16,085 nt of DNA from the NCBI GenBank assembly GCA_964577985.1, contig CAZOAR010000053.1:1-16085 (forward strand), given 5' to 3'. The DNA comes from CAZOAR01 sp964577985 (GTDB taxonomy: Bacteria > Gemmatimonadota > CAZMKB01 > CAZNLH01). Within the stretch, counting starts at the first letter, position 1, and each line of letters starts with the position of its first letter. A program made the position numbers and the translations under genes. Shown in pieces: positions 6,003 through 13,025 of this stretch. The notes beneath the pieces are model-generated. The model did no database searches. It was not told the origin of the DNA and worked only from the letters and a program-made list of their open reading frames with translations.

Positions 6003-7934
6003 CTATTTGAGAACAGTCATCTTCCTCGTGAACGTCGTGTTGGCGCTCTTCAGGGTGTAGAAGAAGACGCCTGATGAAACCGATTCACCGCTGTCGTTGC
6101 GACCATCCCAGTGTACGCGGTGACTACCCGACGCCATGTCGGAATCTACCAGGGTCCTGACTCTGCGGCCCCTGATATCGTATACGACGAGGCTTACAGA
6201 CTGCTTCGCACCTGCAGCCCCGGGAACATCGAACGCGATGGTCGTGGACGGATTGAACGGGTTTGGATAGTTCTGAGCCAGCGAAAACGCCGCCGGCAGC
6301 CTCACTTCCGGCCCTCCATCACCGACGGATGTTGGCGTATCGGACACACCCACGCGGATCATCATCTCGCTCTCGTTGAGCCATCTGCTCGGAGCCCATC
6401 CACCCGTGAATTCCCATCCCCGCCTGGAGTACGGTGCCGTATTGTCCTGCATAAAGCCAACAGTTTCCTGCGTCAGTGCGATACCCACGGCGAAGAACTT
6501 TCCATCATTTATGGCCACCTGGTCCGCCGTGAAATCAATACGCCTCAGCCCCGGCGAATTCACAAAGATCTGCTGCGACGCCAGGACCGTTCCGGGAGAA
6601 CCCCCCGGGCCATCATCATCATGGATGGCTACGACGATATTGCCGGGGCTCTGAACATCGAAGGCGATCTCGACATAATCAACATACGTCGGGTATTGCG
6701 GAGGTTCGAACTCGTTGCCGAAACCAGAGGAATCTCCACTCCAGTAAACTGCATCATCATCTCCGCCATCATCGTATATCAGCGCGCTCGGATAGGTGAT
6801 CCCATGGATCTCCACGTCCAGTTCGTCATTTTCCGGCACAAGATCCCACCCTGGCGGCAGATGGCCACCGAAAGTCGCAGTGTAGAGGCCATCACCCGAG
6901 GGAGTAAACGATCCATCGAAGACGAAATTGACAAGGTCCGAAGGAGCAATAGCGGAACTGGCCTGGATAGAATCGGTGTAGACTGTGGCCTGACTGTCAT
7001 CTACTATTATGCATGACGCGCCGTAGTTCGACTCCGACTGGTTGCCAAAATTCCGCAAATCCGACCATGGCGTAATCGATGAGTCAGAATTGATGAAGAT
7101 CCCCTGCCCTCCCGCCGTCAATCCATTCACCACTCCGATGTCGTGGACCATGAAAGAGGTGCTGTCCGGAGGTGAGAACCTTATGGCCGTCGAATCGGCG
7201 AAAGGAGGCGGATTCACAGGAGGATTGGTACGGGGGTTGTAGAAGTAATTCAAGCCTATCGTGCCGCTGTTGTTTTCCATACCCATGCTGAAGGCATTGC
7301 TTCCCCCCGCCCCGAAATTTCCGTTCTGTTCACCGTATTGATAGACTATGGAGCTGTCCGCCCGTGTCAGTATGATCTGGAACGTGTGACCGGACGGAGG
7401 ATCGTTGTAGAACTCCGGAACCGCTATGTACGAGATCACCAGGCTGTCGAGACCCGGACTCGTATAGTAGTAGCACGTCCCGCCCTTTGTGAAATCGATA
7501 TCACCGGCCAGGCAAGCGAGCAGGTCGTTCGGGAGGCTGGCGTTCGGAAGCAGCGCGAACGGGTGAGCGAAGTTCTGACCGGACGAGAACGATATCCATC
7601 CGTTGGATCCGACATAGAAACGATCCACAGTGTACCAGTAATACGGGAAATCGAATCCGATCATGAAAGGTCCTACGGAGTTGTCATCACCCAGACCGGT
7701 AACTTCGGTACCGATGCCCGTAATGTCGACCCACTGAAACGTAGGGCCCCCCGGTTCATCATTGTCAATCCATGTATAGCCGTAGTCGTCCGGTCCACCC
7801 GTTCCAAGTGGCGTCATGGAACCACCGTTGTCCACCATTCCGGGAACCGATGTCAGCGCGTCGATTCCGTACACGGAAGGAATCGAAAAGACAAAGAGAA
7901 AACAAATGGTGAGGAGTGAAGCAAAGGCTTTCAT
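6003..7934 (-). CDS. Secreted nidogen-like protein with FlgD-Ig/type IX-like sorting tail
   Basis: Extracellular or surface protein of 643 residues, function unknown. The ATG at 7934 is preceded by AGGAG at good spacing; residues 1-23 are a signal peptide ending in SVYG. The N-terminal half is Gly/Asp/Tyr/Pro-rich and includes FYVGSNGWISFSS, the strand motif of nidogen-like modules that recur in secreted proteins of these lineages. The middle region (about 390-540) is beta-rich with Asp runs such as DDGGDDD and HDDDGPGGSPG, possibly calcium-binding. The last 94 residues begin FSLAQNYPNPFNPSTTI and end TRKMTVLK, the FlgD-Ig-like tail used for type IX-like secretion or attachment. No enzyme motif is visible, so a structural, adhesive or binding role is more likely. 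It is transcribed alone, with its own promoter at 8008-8036 and the hairpin at 5849-5893 downstream. Confidence 0.85.
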   Translation of the reverse strand: MKAFASLLTICFLFVFSIPSVYGIDALTSVPGMVDNGGSMTPLGTGGPDDYGYTWIDNDEPGGPTFQWVDITGIGTEVTGLGDDNSVGPFMIGFDFPYYWYTVDRFYVGSNGWISFSSGQNFAHPFALLPNASLPNDLLACLAGDIDFTKGGTCYYYTSPGLDSLVISYIAVPEFYNDPPSGHTFQIILTRADSSIVYQYGEQNGNFGAGGSNAFSMGMENNSGTIGLNYFYNPRTNPPVNPPPFADSTAIRFSPPDSTSFMVHDIGVVNGLTAGGQGIFINSDSSITPWSDLRNFGNQSESNYGASCIIVDDSQATVYTDSIQASSAIAPSDLVNFVFDGSFTPSGDGLYTATFGGHLPPGWDLVPENDELDVEIHGITYPSALIYDDGGDDDAVYWSGDSSGFGNEFEPPQYPTYVDYVEIAFDVQSPGNIVVAIHDDDGPGGSPGTVLASQQIFVNSPGLRRIDFTADQVAINDGKFFAVGIALTQETVGFMQDNTAPYSRRGWEFTGGWAPSRWLNESEMMIRVGVSDTPTSVGDGGPEVRLPAAFSLAQNYPNPFNPSTTIAFDVPGAAGAKQSVSLVVYDIRGRRVRTLVDSDMASGSHRVHWDGRNDSGESVSSGVFFYTLKSANTTFTRKMTVLK

Positions 7935-8007
7935 AGGCACGCTCCTTTCGTGGCTGCCCTGAGAAGGCGAAAGATAAACAGACAATTATTGAACGAAAAC
8001 TCCATAT

Positions 8008-8036
8008 ATCTTATCTAATAGCGATTCATTTGGCAA
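8008..8036 (-). promoter_or_regulatory. Sigma70-type promoter for the nidogen-like gene
   Basis: On the minus strand, TTGCCA (8036-8031) and TAAGAT (8013-8008) are separated by exactly 17 bases in an AT-rich stretch. The start would fall near 8001, about 66 bases before the ATG at 7934. It lies after the stop of the upstream glycosyltransferase gene, so the nidogen-like gene can be expressed independently. Confidence 0.6.
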
Positions 8037-8083
8037 TAGCATTATGCGTCCGCGTCGATGCTCCCCGCCGTCCGCTTTTGCGA

Positions 8084-10144
8084 TCATGGATGATCTGCAG
8101 CGTTCCCCTCCCTCTCGAGGTCTTCAAGCATCGAGAGCGCAGTCTGGTTGTCAGGATCGATTTCCAGTGCCCGCTTCAATTCGCCTTCGGCTTCTGAATA
8201 TCTGCCCAGCTTGATGAGTGAGTTGCCAAGATGAATGCGTGCCACTTCCGACCCCGGATTGAGCTCGATCGCCTTCCTGAACGCCGCTAGCGAGGTGTCG
8301 AATCGATTCTGTCTCGCTTCTATACGGCCCAGGTCCACATACGCCTCGGAAAAGGTCGGATCGATTGCCAGTATCCCCTCCAACTCAGATTTCGCGTCGT
8401 CGTACATGTCCCTGAGTATCAACACCCTGGCAAGCATCAATCTCGAGTCGAGCTTAAACGGTGCAATCGCTATAGCCTCCCGATAGGCTGCCTCCGCCTG
8501 TGCGAACTCGCCTCGCTGCCTGTATATTGACCCGAGGAGCCTGTGGGCCTGCAGCATCCCGTGTGCTGAGTATTCTTCCCTGTTGTTAACGACCCACTCG
8601 AACTGTTGTTTTGCCTCATCGACCTCTCCAAGAGCCACCTCGCTTCTTCCGAGGTCGAGGTGATATTGAATGTTCGTCGGGTCGATGAGCAGTGCCTCGT
8701 GATAATACTCCCGCGCGGCACGAAAATCGCCCCTCTTTGTCGCTATGGCTCCCAGCCAGTAGGCATCCTCTCCTGAATCATGCCCGACGTCTGGTGGGTT
8801 GCCCGAGTTACATAGCAGCACCAGGGCGAAGAGGCCCACTGCAGGAGGAAGCCACGATGATAAATGCCGTTCCCTGATTCCAGCGCGTAGTTTGATCAGC
8901 GCCTCCGAGCCGAAAAGAAGAAGCACCGGAACCAGAGGGATGCGATAGCGCGAGGTGATAAAGAAAAGGACCACCGACCAGAAAGAGGCCAGTGCGAAGA
9001 GAAGAAGCAGACCGCTCTCGGGACGCATCCTGGACAACGAGAATAGAATCCCCAGGATGGCCGCGGGTAGAAGCACCCCCAGCGGGAACGCGATCCCTCG
9101 ATCCCACATCAGGACCGATAGAAGTCGCGAATGGCCTCTCATAGCGTATGGATCAAGGTTCCTCGCAAACTCGTGACCCGTCCAGAACATCCCGATCTTC
9201 CTGCCCATCAAACGAAGCCATTCTCCAGGGCACTCCCGTATCCACTCCAGAGACTTGCGGAAGAAGTACTCCGAGCGCTCAGCCGTATTGACCGGGTGTT
9301 GAAGAAACGGGCCTGTCGCAAGGTCCAGCCAATCTACACCGGGTCTCGTGGCAACTGTCCGGTCGTACTCGCTGTTGTTCCCAATATAGAAATTGATTCC
9401 GCCATTGTATGAGACCGGCACAAATACCCTCTCCGCCAGGTAGTTGCGAAGCGCCACCGGCACCACAGGTGCGATCACACCGGCCGTAAAGAGCGCTATC
9501 AGAGATACAAGCAGCGTCCTGGAGACCTTTCTGATGTTTCTGGCGACCAGCCACACAAGCGCCAGGGGCAGGAATAAGAGTATATCGGGCCTGGCGATGA
9601 TGTGTAGACCTGATACCAGACCGGCCAGAAACCAGGGGGCCTTCCGCGGGCGCTCAGCCGCCCTCAGGATAAGGAGGATGAGCACGATGGACAGGAACAC
9701 CAGGATGACCGGCGGCAGGTACTCCCCTTCGAAATAGAGAAAAGGGCCATAGAAGCATGCCGCCAGGGCCGCGATTCTTCCCACAGACTCGGAAAATACC
9801 TTTCGCCCCAGAAAATAGAGGAGGAGACAGTTTACCGCCCCGAGGATGAAATGAACGAGGTGAAGTAACAGGTGATTCGGGCCAAGGACCGTGACCGCCG
9901 CGCCGAGAAGCCAGGGATAGAGAGGCGGCTGCCAGTAGGCCACGTGCCCGTACATGAGATCCCCCGAGGCGATCCTCAACGCTTCCCCGAAGTATCTCTG
10001 GGCATCGATCAGCGGCCAGGAAAAGCCCGGGCTCGAGGAAATCTCCCAGAGATATATGAGCCTGACAAGGAGGGCCAGGAGAAAGACCGCGGTTGGAAAC
10101 CTGTATTTCGTATCCTGTGTCAAACCAGTCAGCCGGATAACCAA
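8084..10144 (-). CDS. GT-C membrane glycosyltransferase with C-terminal TPR domain
   Basis: Predicted polyprenyl-phosphate-sugar-dependent glycosyltransferase of 686 residues, related to the GT39/GT83 (PMT/ArnT-like) group. About ten membrane segments fill residues 16-445. The first outer loop has Asp47 in PLIDAQRYF, the usual place of the catalytic acid, followed by YWQPPLYPWLL. NGGINFYIGNN (248-257) and SRYRIPLVPVLLLF (398-411) are further family signatures. About six TPRs follow (461-494, 495-528, 533-566, 567-600, 601-634, 635-668), probably on the outer face. The shape, multi-pass GT-C plus C-terminal TPRs, resembles eukaryotic TMTC O-mannosyltransferases. The start is a TTG one base after the upstream PNGase stop, with no clear Shine-Dalgarno site; no ATG occurs before residue 64, so translational coupling is likely. 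Acceptor and sugar are unknown; protein, lipid or surface-glycan targets are all possible. Confidence 0.82.
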   Translation of the reverse strand: MVIRLTGLTQDTKYRFPTAVFLLALLVRLIYLWEISSSPGFSWPLIDAQRYFGEALRIASGDLMYGHVAYWQPPLYPWLLGAAVTVLGPNHLLLHLVHFILGAVNCLLLYFLGRKVFSESVGRIAALAACFYGPFLYFEGEYLPPVILVFLSIVLILLILRAAERPRKAPWFLAGLVSGLHIIARPDILLFLPLALVWLVARNIRKVSRTLLVSLIALFTAGVIAPVVPVALRNYLAERVFVPVSYNGGINFYIGNNSEYDRTVATRPGVDWLDLATGPFLQHPVNTAERSEYFFRKSLEWIRECPGEWLRLMGRKIGMFWTGHEFARNLDPYAMRGHSRLLSVLMWDRGIAFPLGVLLPAAILGILFSLSRMRPESGLLLLFALASFWSVVLFFITSRYRIPLVPVLLLFGSEALIKLRAGIRERHLSSWLPPAVGLFALVLLCNSGNPPDVGHDSGEDAYWLGAIATKRGDFRAAREYYHEALLIDPTNIQYHLDLGRSEVALGEVDEAKQQFEWVVNNREEYSAHGMLQAHRLLGSIYRQRGEFAQAEAAYREAIAIAPFKLDSRLMLARVLILRDMYDDAKSELEGILAIDPTFSEAYVDLGRIEARQNRFDTSLAAFRKAIELNPGSEVARIHLGNSLIKLGRYSEAEGELKRALEIDPDNQTALSMLEDLEREGNAADHP

Positions 10145-10145
10145 T

Positions 10146-11540
10146 CTACTTGAGCAGGAGCATCTTCCGCGTTATCGATCTATTCTCTGTCTTAAGCGTG
10201 TATATATAGATTCCCGAAGAAGCAGATTCGCCCACGTCGCTCTTCCCGTTCCAGACCACCTGGTACCGACCCGGATCGAGCCTCGAATCGATCATCGTTC
10301 TGACAAGTTTTCCCCTGATGCTGTATATCCTGAGCTCTACCGACTGCGCCATCTCTGCGCCTGACGGGAGGTCGAAGGAGATTGTCGTAGAGGGGTTGAA
10401 CGGATTCGGGTAGTTCTGGCTGAGCGCGAATGTCCTTGGAATCGCAGCAGGAGGATCGTCTCCAACCCCGGTGGGACTACCTTGTCGATAGGAGATGAGC
10501 TGGGCCTGGACTGAGTAGTGCGGAGGCGTATGACCATTGTAATTGAAATCACAGTCGGGACAGGTGACCCCGCTGACACAATCCGCGTTGGTCGGCCTGC
10601 AGAAATTCTCATATGGCTCGACCTTGTAATTGAACTTGTTGATCTCTCCCGGCCTGACGGCGGCCGAGATATCCTGCTCCCACGGCTCCACCGCATCGCC
10701 CGGGCACCAGCCCGCCCTGTTGTACTGCCAGGTCCCTCCCTGGGGGCTGCACGAGTTCTGGTTGCAGTCGTCCCGCCATGGATAATATGAATACGTTTCG
10801 CCATTTACAACAAGGGTATGCTCCTTGTAGCAGAACTCTGCGCAATTGTCGGTGTTACCCTGCCCATGCCCGGTCGTTGTTACTCGAAGCTTTACCGATG
10901 CAACATCGGAATCTATGTCGAGCTGACGAATCTGTAGCGCCTGATCGATCGGCTCCTCAGGATCACCGAAGAGGACATTGTAGTCGTTCCACAGGTTGAC
11001 GACTTTATACGGTTCAAGATCGCTCTCACCTTCGATAAAGGCGAAGTCAACGGTCACGAGCCAGCCATCGTCGCCTCCTATCCACGACTCGATGTAGTTT
11101 TGAAGTATAACCGTGTCGTGCAGGAGCGACTTGTAGTCCGTTGCGTCCAGCTCCCATGTGCAGGTCCCCGGGCGTGATCCGCCAGTGATGTCATACGGTG
11201 TAATAATCCTGCCTATCTCGAACGGCTCCAGTATGGGCTGTCCCAGAGAGTCGAGCTCTCCCGTTTCGTGCAGTACCTGGAGGTAGCCCAGACGATCCCA
11301 CGGGTCACAGTCGTTTGGCGAATCGGGACATCCAATGGTATAGAAGATGACAATGTCGCTGAAATGCGTAAGGGTATCCGGAAATGCGAAAGTATCCACG
11401 TGCGCTGTTGCCCAGTTGTAGAAATCCTCATTGAAGGTGTGCACCCAGGTCGTGTCTCCTGGAGTGGCTTGAGCCTGCATGGCAGGAGCCAGGAAGAGTA
11501 TAGCGATCATTCCGGTCATTGTCAGTCTGGAAACGTTCAT
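10146..11540 (-). CDS. Secreted PNGase F-family peptide:N-glycanase with sorting tail
   Basis: Predicted peptide-N4-(N-acetyl-beta-glucosaminyl)asparagine amidase of 464 residues, which would release N-glycans from Asn outside the cell. Residues 1-25 are a signal peptide ending in MQAQA. Residues about 30-170 and 195-352 match the N- and C-domains of Elizabethkingia PNGase F: CDPWDR holds Asp82 (its Asp60), FEIGRIITPY and LDATDYKSLL follow, IESW holds Glu151 (its Glu118), NCAEFC holds Glu235 (its Glu206), and RAGWCPG is shared. All three key acids and the C71/C78 and C233/C237 pairs are kept. An insertion at about 310-335 adds Cys314, 321, 327 and 330, absent in PNGase F. Residues 371-464 are a FlgD-Ig-like sorting tail. 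The ATG at 11540 has AGGAG nine bases upstream; a longer start at 11621 would overlap the promoter. It is the first gene of an operon with the glycosyltransferase. Family assignment is from remembered sequence, not a search. Confidence 0.85.
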   Translation of the reverse strand: MNVSRLTMTGMIAILFLAPAMQAQATPGDTTWVHTFNEDFYNWATAHVDTFAFPDTLTHFSDIVIFYTIGCPDSPNDCDPWDRLGYLQVLHETGELDSLGQPILEPFEIGRIITPYDITGGSRPGTCTWELDATDYKSLLHDTVILQNYIESWIGGDDGWLVTVDFAFIEGESDLEPYKVVNLWNDYNVLFGDPEEPIDQALQIRQLDIDSDVASVKLRVTTTGHGQGNTDNCAEFCYKEHTLVVNGETYSYYPWRDDCNQNSCSPQGGTWQYNRAGWCPGDAVEPWEQDISAAVRPGEINKFNYKVEPYENFCRPTNADCVSGVTCPDCDFNYNGHTPPHYSVQAQLISYRQGSPTGVGDDPPAAIPRTFALSQNYPNPFNPSTTISFDLPSGAEMAQSVELRIYSIRGKLVRTMIDSRLDPGRYQVVWNGKSDVGESASSGIYIYTLKTENRSITRKMLLLK

Positions 11541-11611
11541 ACGAGCAATCTCCTGCACCGATATGGGGGACCATGCTTGTCGCGAGCGTGAAGGCAATCT
11601 TACCACATGTG

Positions 11612-11640
11612 ATGATATCACTCATAGGAGTGATTGTCAA
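11612..11640 (-). promoter_or_regulatory. Promoter of the PNGase operon with a palindrome in its spacer
   Basis: On the minus strand, a perfect TTGACA (11640-11635) is followed after exactly 17 bases by TATCAT (11617-11612). The spacer and the first base of the -10 form an inverted repeat at 11617-11634, ATCACT-CCTATG-AGTGAT. A dimeric regulator bound there would cover the promoter, so this is a candidate operator. The start would be near 11605, leaving a leader of about 65 bases to the ATG at 11540. Confidence 0.65.
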
Positions 11641-11819
11641 TGGCGTTTCGAGAAGAACAGTCCTGGAGTTTCATGGGTCATCCCCCAAGTCACTCTGCCC
11701 GTCTCTACTCATATCCATCCGTGCGCGGACGTTTGGCGGAGGCTGAGCGAAGAGCGGACTCCAGGGCTTGGGACCTTGATCCGTCAACGGCAAAACCGCT
11801 GCACCAGATTCTTCGGGGC
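11641..11819. other. Intergenic stretch without recognised content
   Basis: These 179 bases lie between the divergent PNGase and radical SAM promoters, inside a gene-free region of 364 bases (11541-11904). I see no tRNA, small ORF with a ribosome binding site, long inverted repeat or riboswitch. Short plus-strand reading frames here have no supporting start signal. Confidence 0.5.
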
Positions 11820-11849
11820 TTGACACGATAATCGCGAATTCCTTATTAT
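11820..11849 (+). promoter_or_regulatory. Sigma70-type promoter for the radical SAM gene
   Basis: A perfect TTGACA at 11820-11825 is followed after 18 bases by TATTAT at 11844-11849 (or after 17 by TTATTA). The -10 covers the in-frame ATG at 11848, which therefore cannot be the translation start; ATG 11905 lies about 50 bases past the expected transcript start. Confidence 0.7.
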
Positions 11850-11904
11850 GATAGTGCCATCGCGCATCGTATATTCTCGATTCTTTCCCTACGGCAGGAT
11901 CCGG

Positions 11905-13008
11905 ATGAGAGTGAAGAAAGATTTCGATCTGTACATAGACCTGATAGACCGTTGCAACCTCAGGTGTCCCTCATGTCCGCGCGGCAACTCAACGCACGTT
12001 GCTCAGGAGAAGGGGAGGATGACTCCGGAACGTCTGAACCGGATTATGAAGAAGGCCACAGACGAATGCAATGTCAGGTCTGTCCACCTGTATAATTGGA
12101 CTGAGCCCTTTCTGCACCCGGACCTCGCCGGGATGATAAGGATTGTTCAATCGTATGGTGTTAACTGCGGGCTCAGCTCGAACCTCAATATCCTGCCGAA
12201 GATAGACGACGTGACGAGCACCAACCCTGAATATCTCCTCATCAGCACCTCAGGCTTCACACAGCAGGTGTATGAGCGCGCTCATCGGGGTGGAGACATC
12301 GAACGGGTGAAGAAGAACATGGCCGAGCTGTCGGAGTCGATAAAACGGACCGGGAGCAGCATAAGGGTTGAAGTCAAGTACCTGATCTACCTCGGCAACG
12401 CGGACGAGGCGGTAACCATGCGTGAATACGCAGATTCGCTTGGCTTCAGGTTTATCCTCAGCTACGCGGGGCTGATGCCGATCGAGAAACTGCTCGCGTA
12501 TCTTTCAGACAACACGATCGGAGAGCCGCTGACCGAAGAAGACAGAGCGCTGGCCGGGACTCTCGTGTTTCCCCACAAGGAAGTGGTGAAACTCGCGGAG
12601 CCCTACAAGAAACTCCCCTGTCTTCTTCAGGAGGAGTGGCTGATGATCAACGCCCTGGGGAAGGTCCAGCTCTGCTGCATGGTCTTCGACGAGAGCAAAT
12701 ACACGATAGCCGATTACCTTGCAACACCCCTCTCGAAGATCCAGGAATTGAAGATGAATCACTGGCAGTGTCCGGACTGTTTCTCTTACGGTATCGCCGC
12801 AGCCCGCAGCTGGCCCATACGCAATCTGAACCGCGCGATACTCGACAAGTTCTCCGAATATTACGCGAGGATGGGGCTCGATTACAGGAAACTGGAAGGG
12901 ATCTCGCCTCTGAAGCTCTGGCTGAAGAGTTATTACATGATTTACCGGGTACGGGCCTCACGAGTACGGGCGCTGCGGAGGACATACAGATTTATCAGGG
13001 GGCGATAA
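11905..13008 (+). CDS. Radical SAM protein with SPASM-like cysteine cluster
   Basis: Radical S-adenosylmethionine enzyme of 367 residues, reaction unknown. Cys17, Cys21 and Cys24 in CNLRCPSC form the CxxxCxxC that binds the first [4Fe-4S] cluster. NWTEPFLHPDL and the SSNLN strand fit the radical SAM barrel. A second set, Cys239, Cys257, Cys258, Cys289 and Cys292 (the last two as CPDC), suggests a SPASM or twitch-type auxiliary cluster. The last 50 residues are basic. There is no signal peptide, so it acts in the cytoplasm. Relatives with this architecture occur near polysaccharide or peptide-modifying genes, but no precursor peptide is visible here. The start at 11905 follows AGGA in GGCAGGATCCGG; the longer start at 11848 overlaps the promoter. 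It diverges from the PNGase operon and converges on the sulfatase-like gene with a 17-base gap. Confidence 0.85.
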   Translation: MRVKKDFDLYIDLIDRCNLRCPSCPRGNSTHVAQEKGRMTPERLNRIMKKATDECNVRSVHLYNWTEPFLHPDLAGMIRIVQSYGVNCGLSSNLNILPKIDDVTSTNPEYLLISTSGFTQQVYERAHRGGDIERVKKNMAELSESIKRTGSSIRVEVKYLIYLGNADEAVTMREYADSLGFRFILSYAGLMPIEKLLAYLSDNTIGEPLTEEDRALAGTLVFPHKEVVKLAEPYKKLPCLLQEEWLMINALGKVQLCCMVFDESKYTIADYLATPLSKIQELKMNHWQCPDCFSYGIAAARSWPIRNLNRAILDKFSEYYARMGLDYRKLEGISPLKLWLKSYYMIYRVRASRVRALRRTYRFIRGR

Positions 13009-13025
13009 TCGTCACCCGGAGGTCA

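Noticed and set aside
6111..7016. 301-codon plus-strand open frame opposite the nidogen-like gene
   Set aside because: The product is Arg/Ile-rich without motifs; the minus strand encodes a protein with signal peptide and sorting tail, so this is a shadow.
11848..11904. Longer start for the radical SAM protein
   Set aside because: The ATG at 11848 overlaps the -10 box of a near-consensus promoter and has no ribosome binding site.
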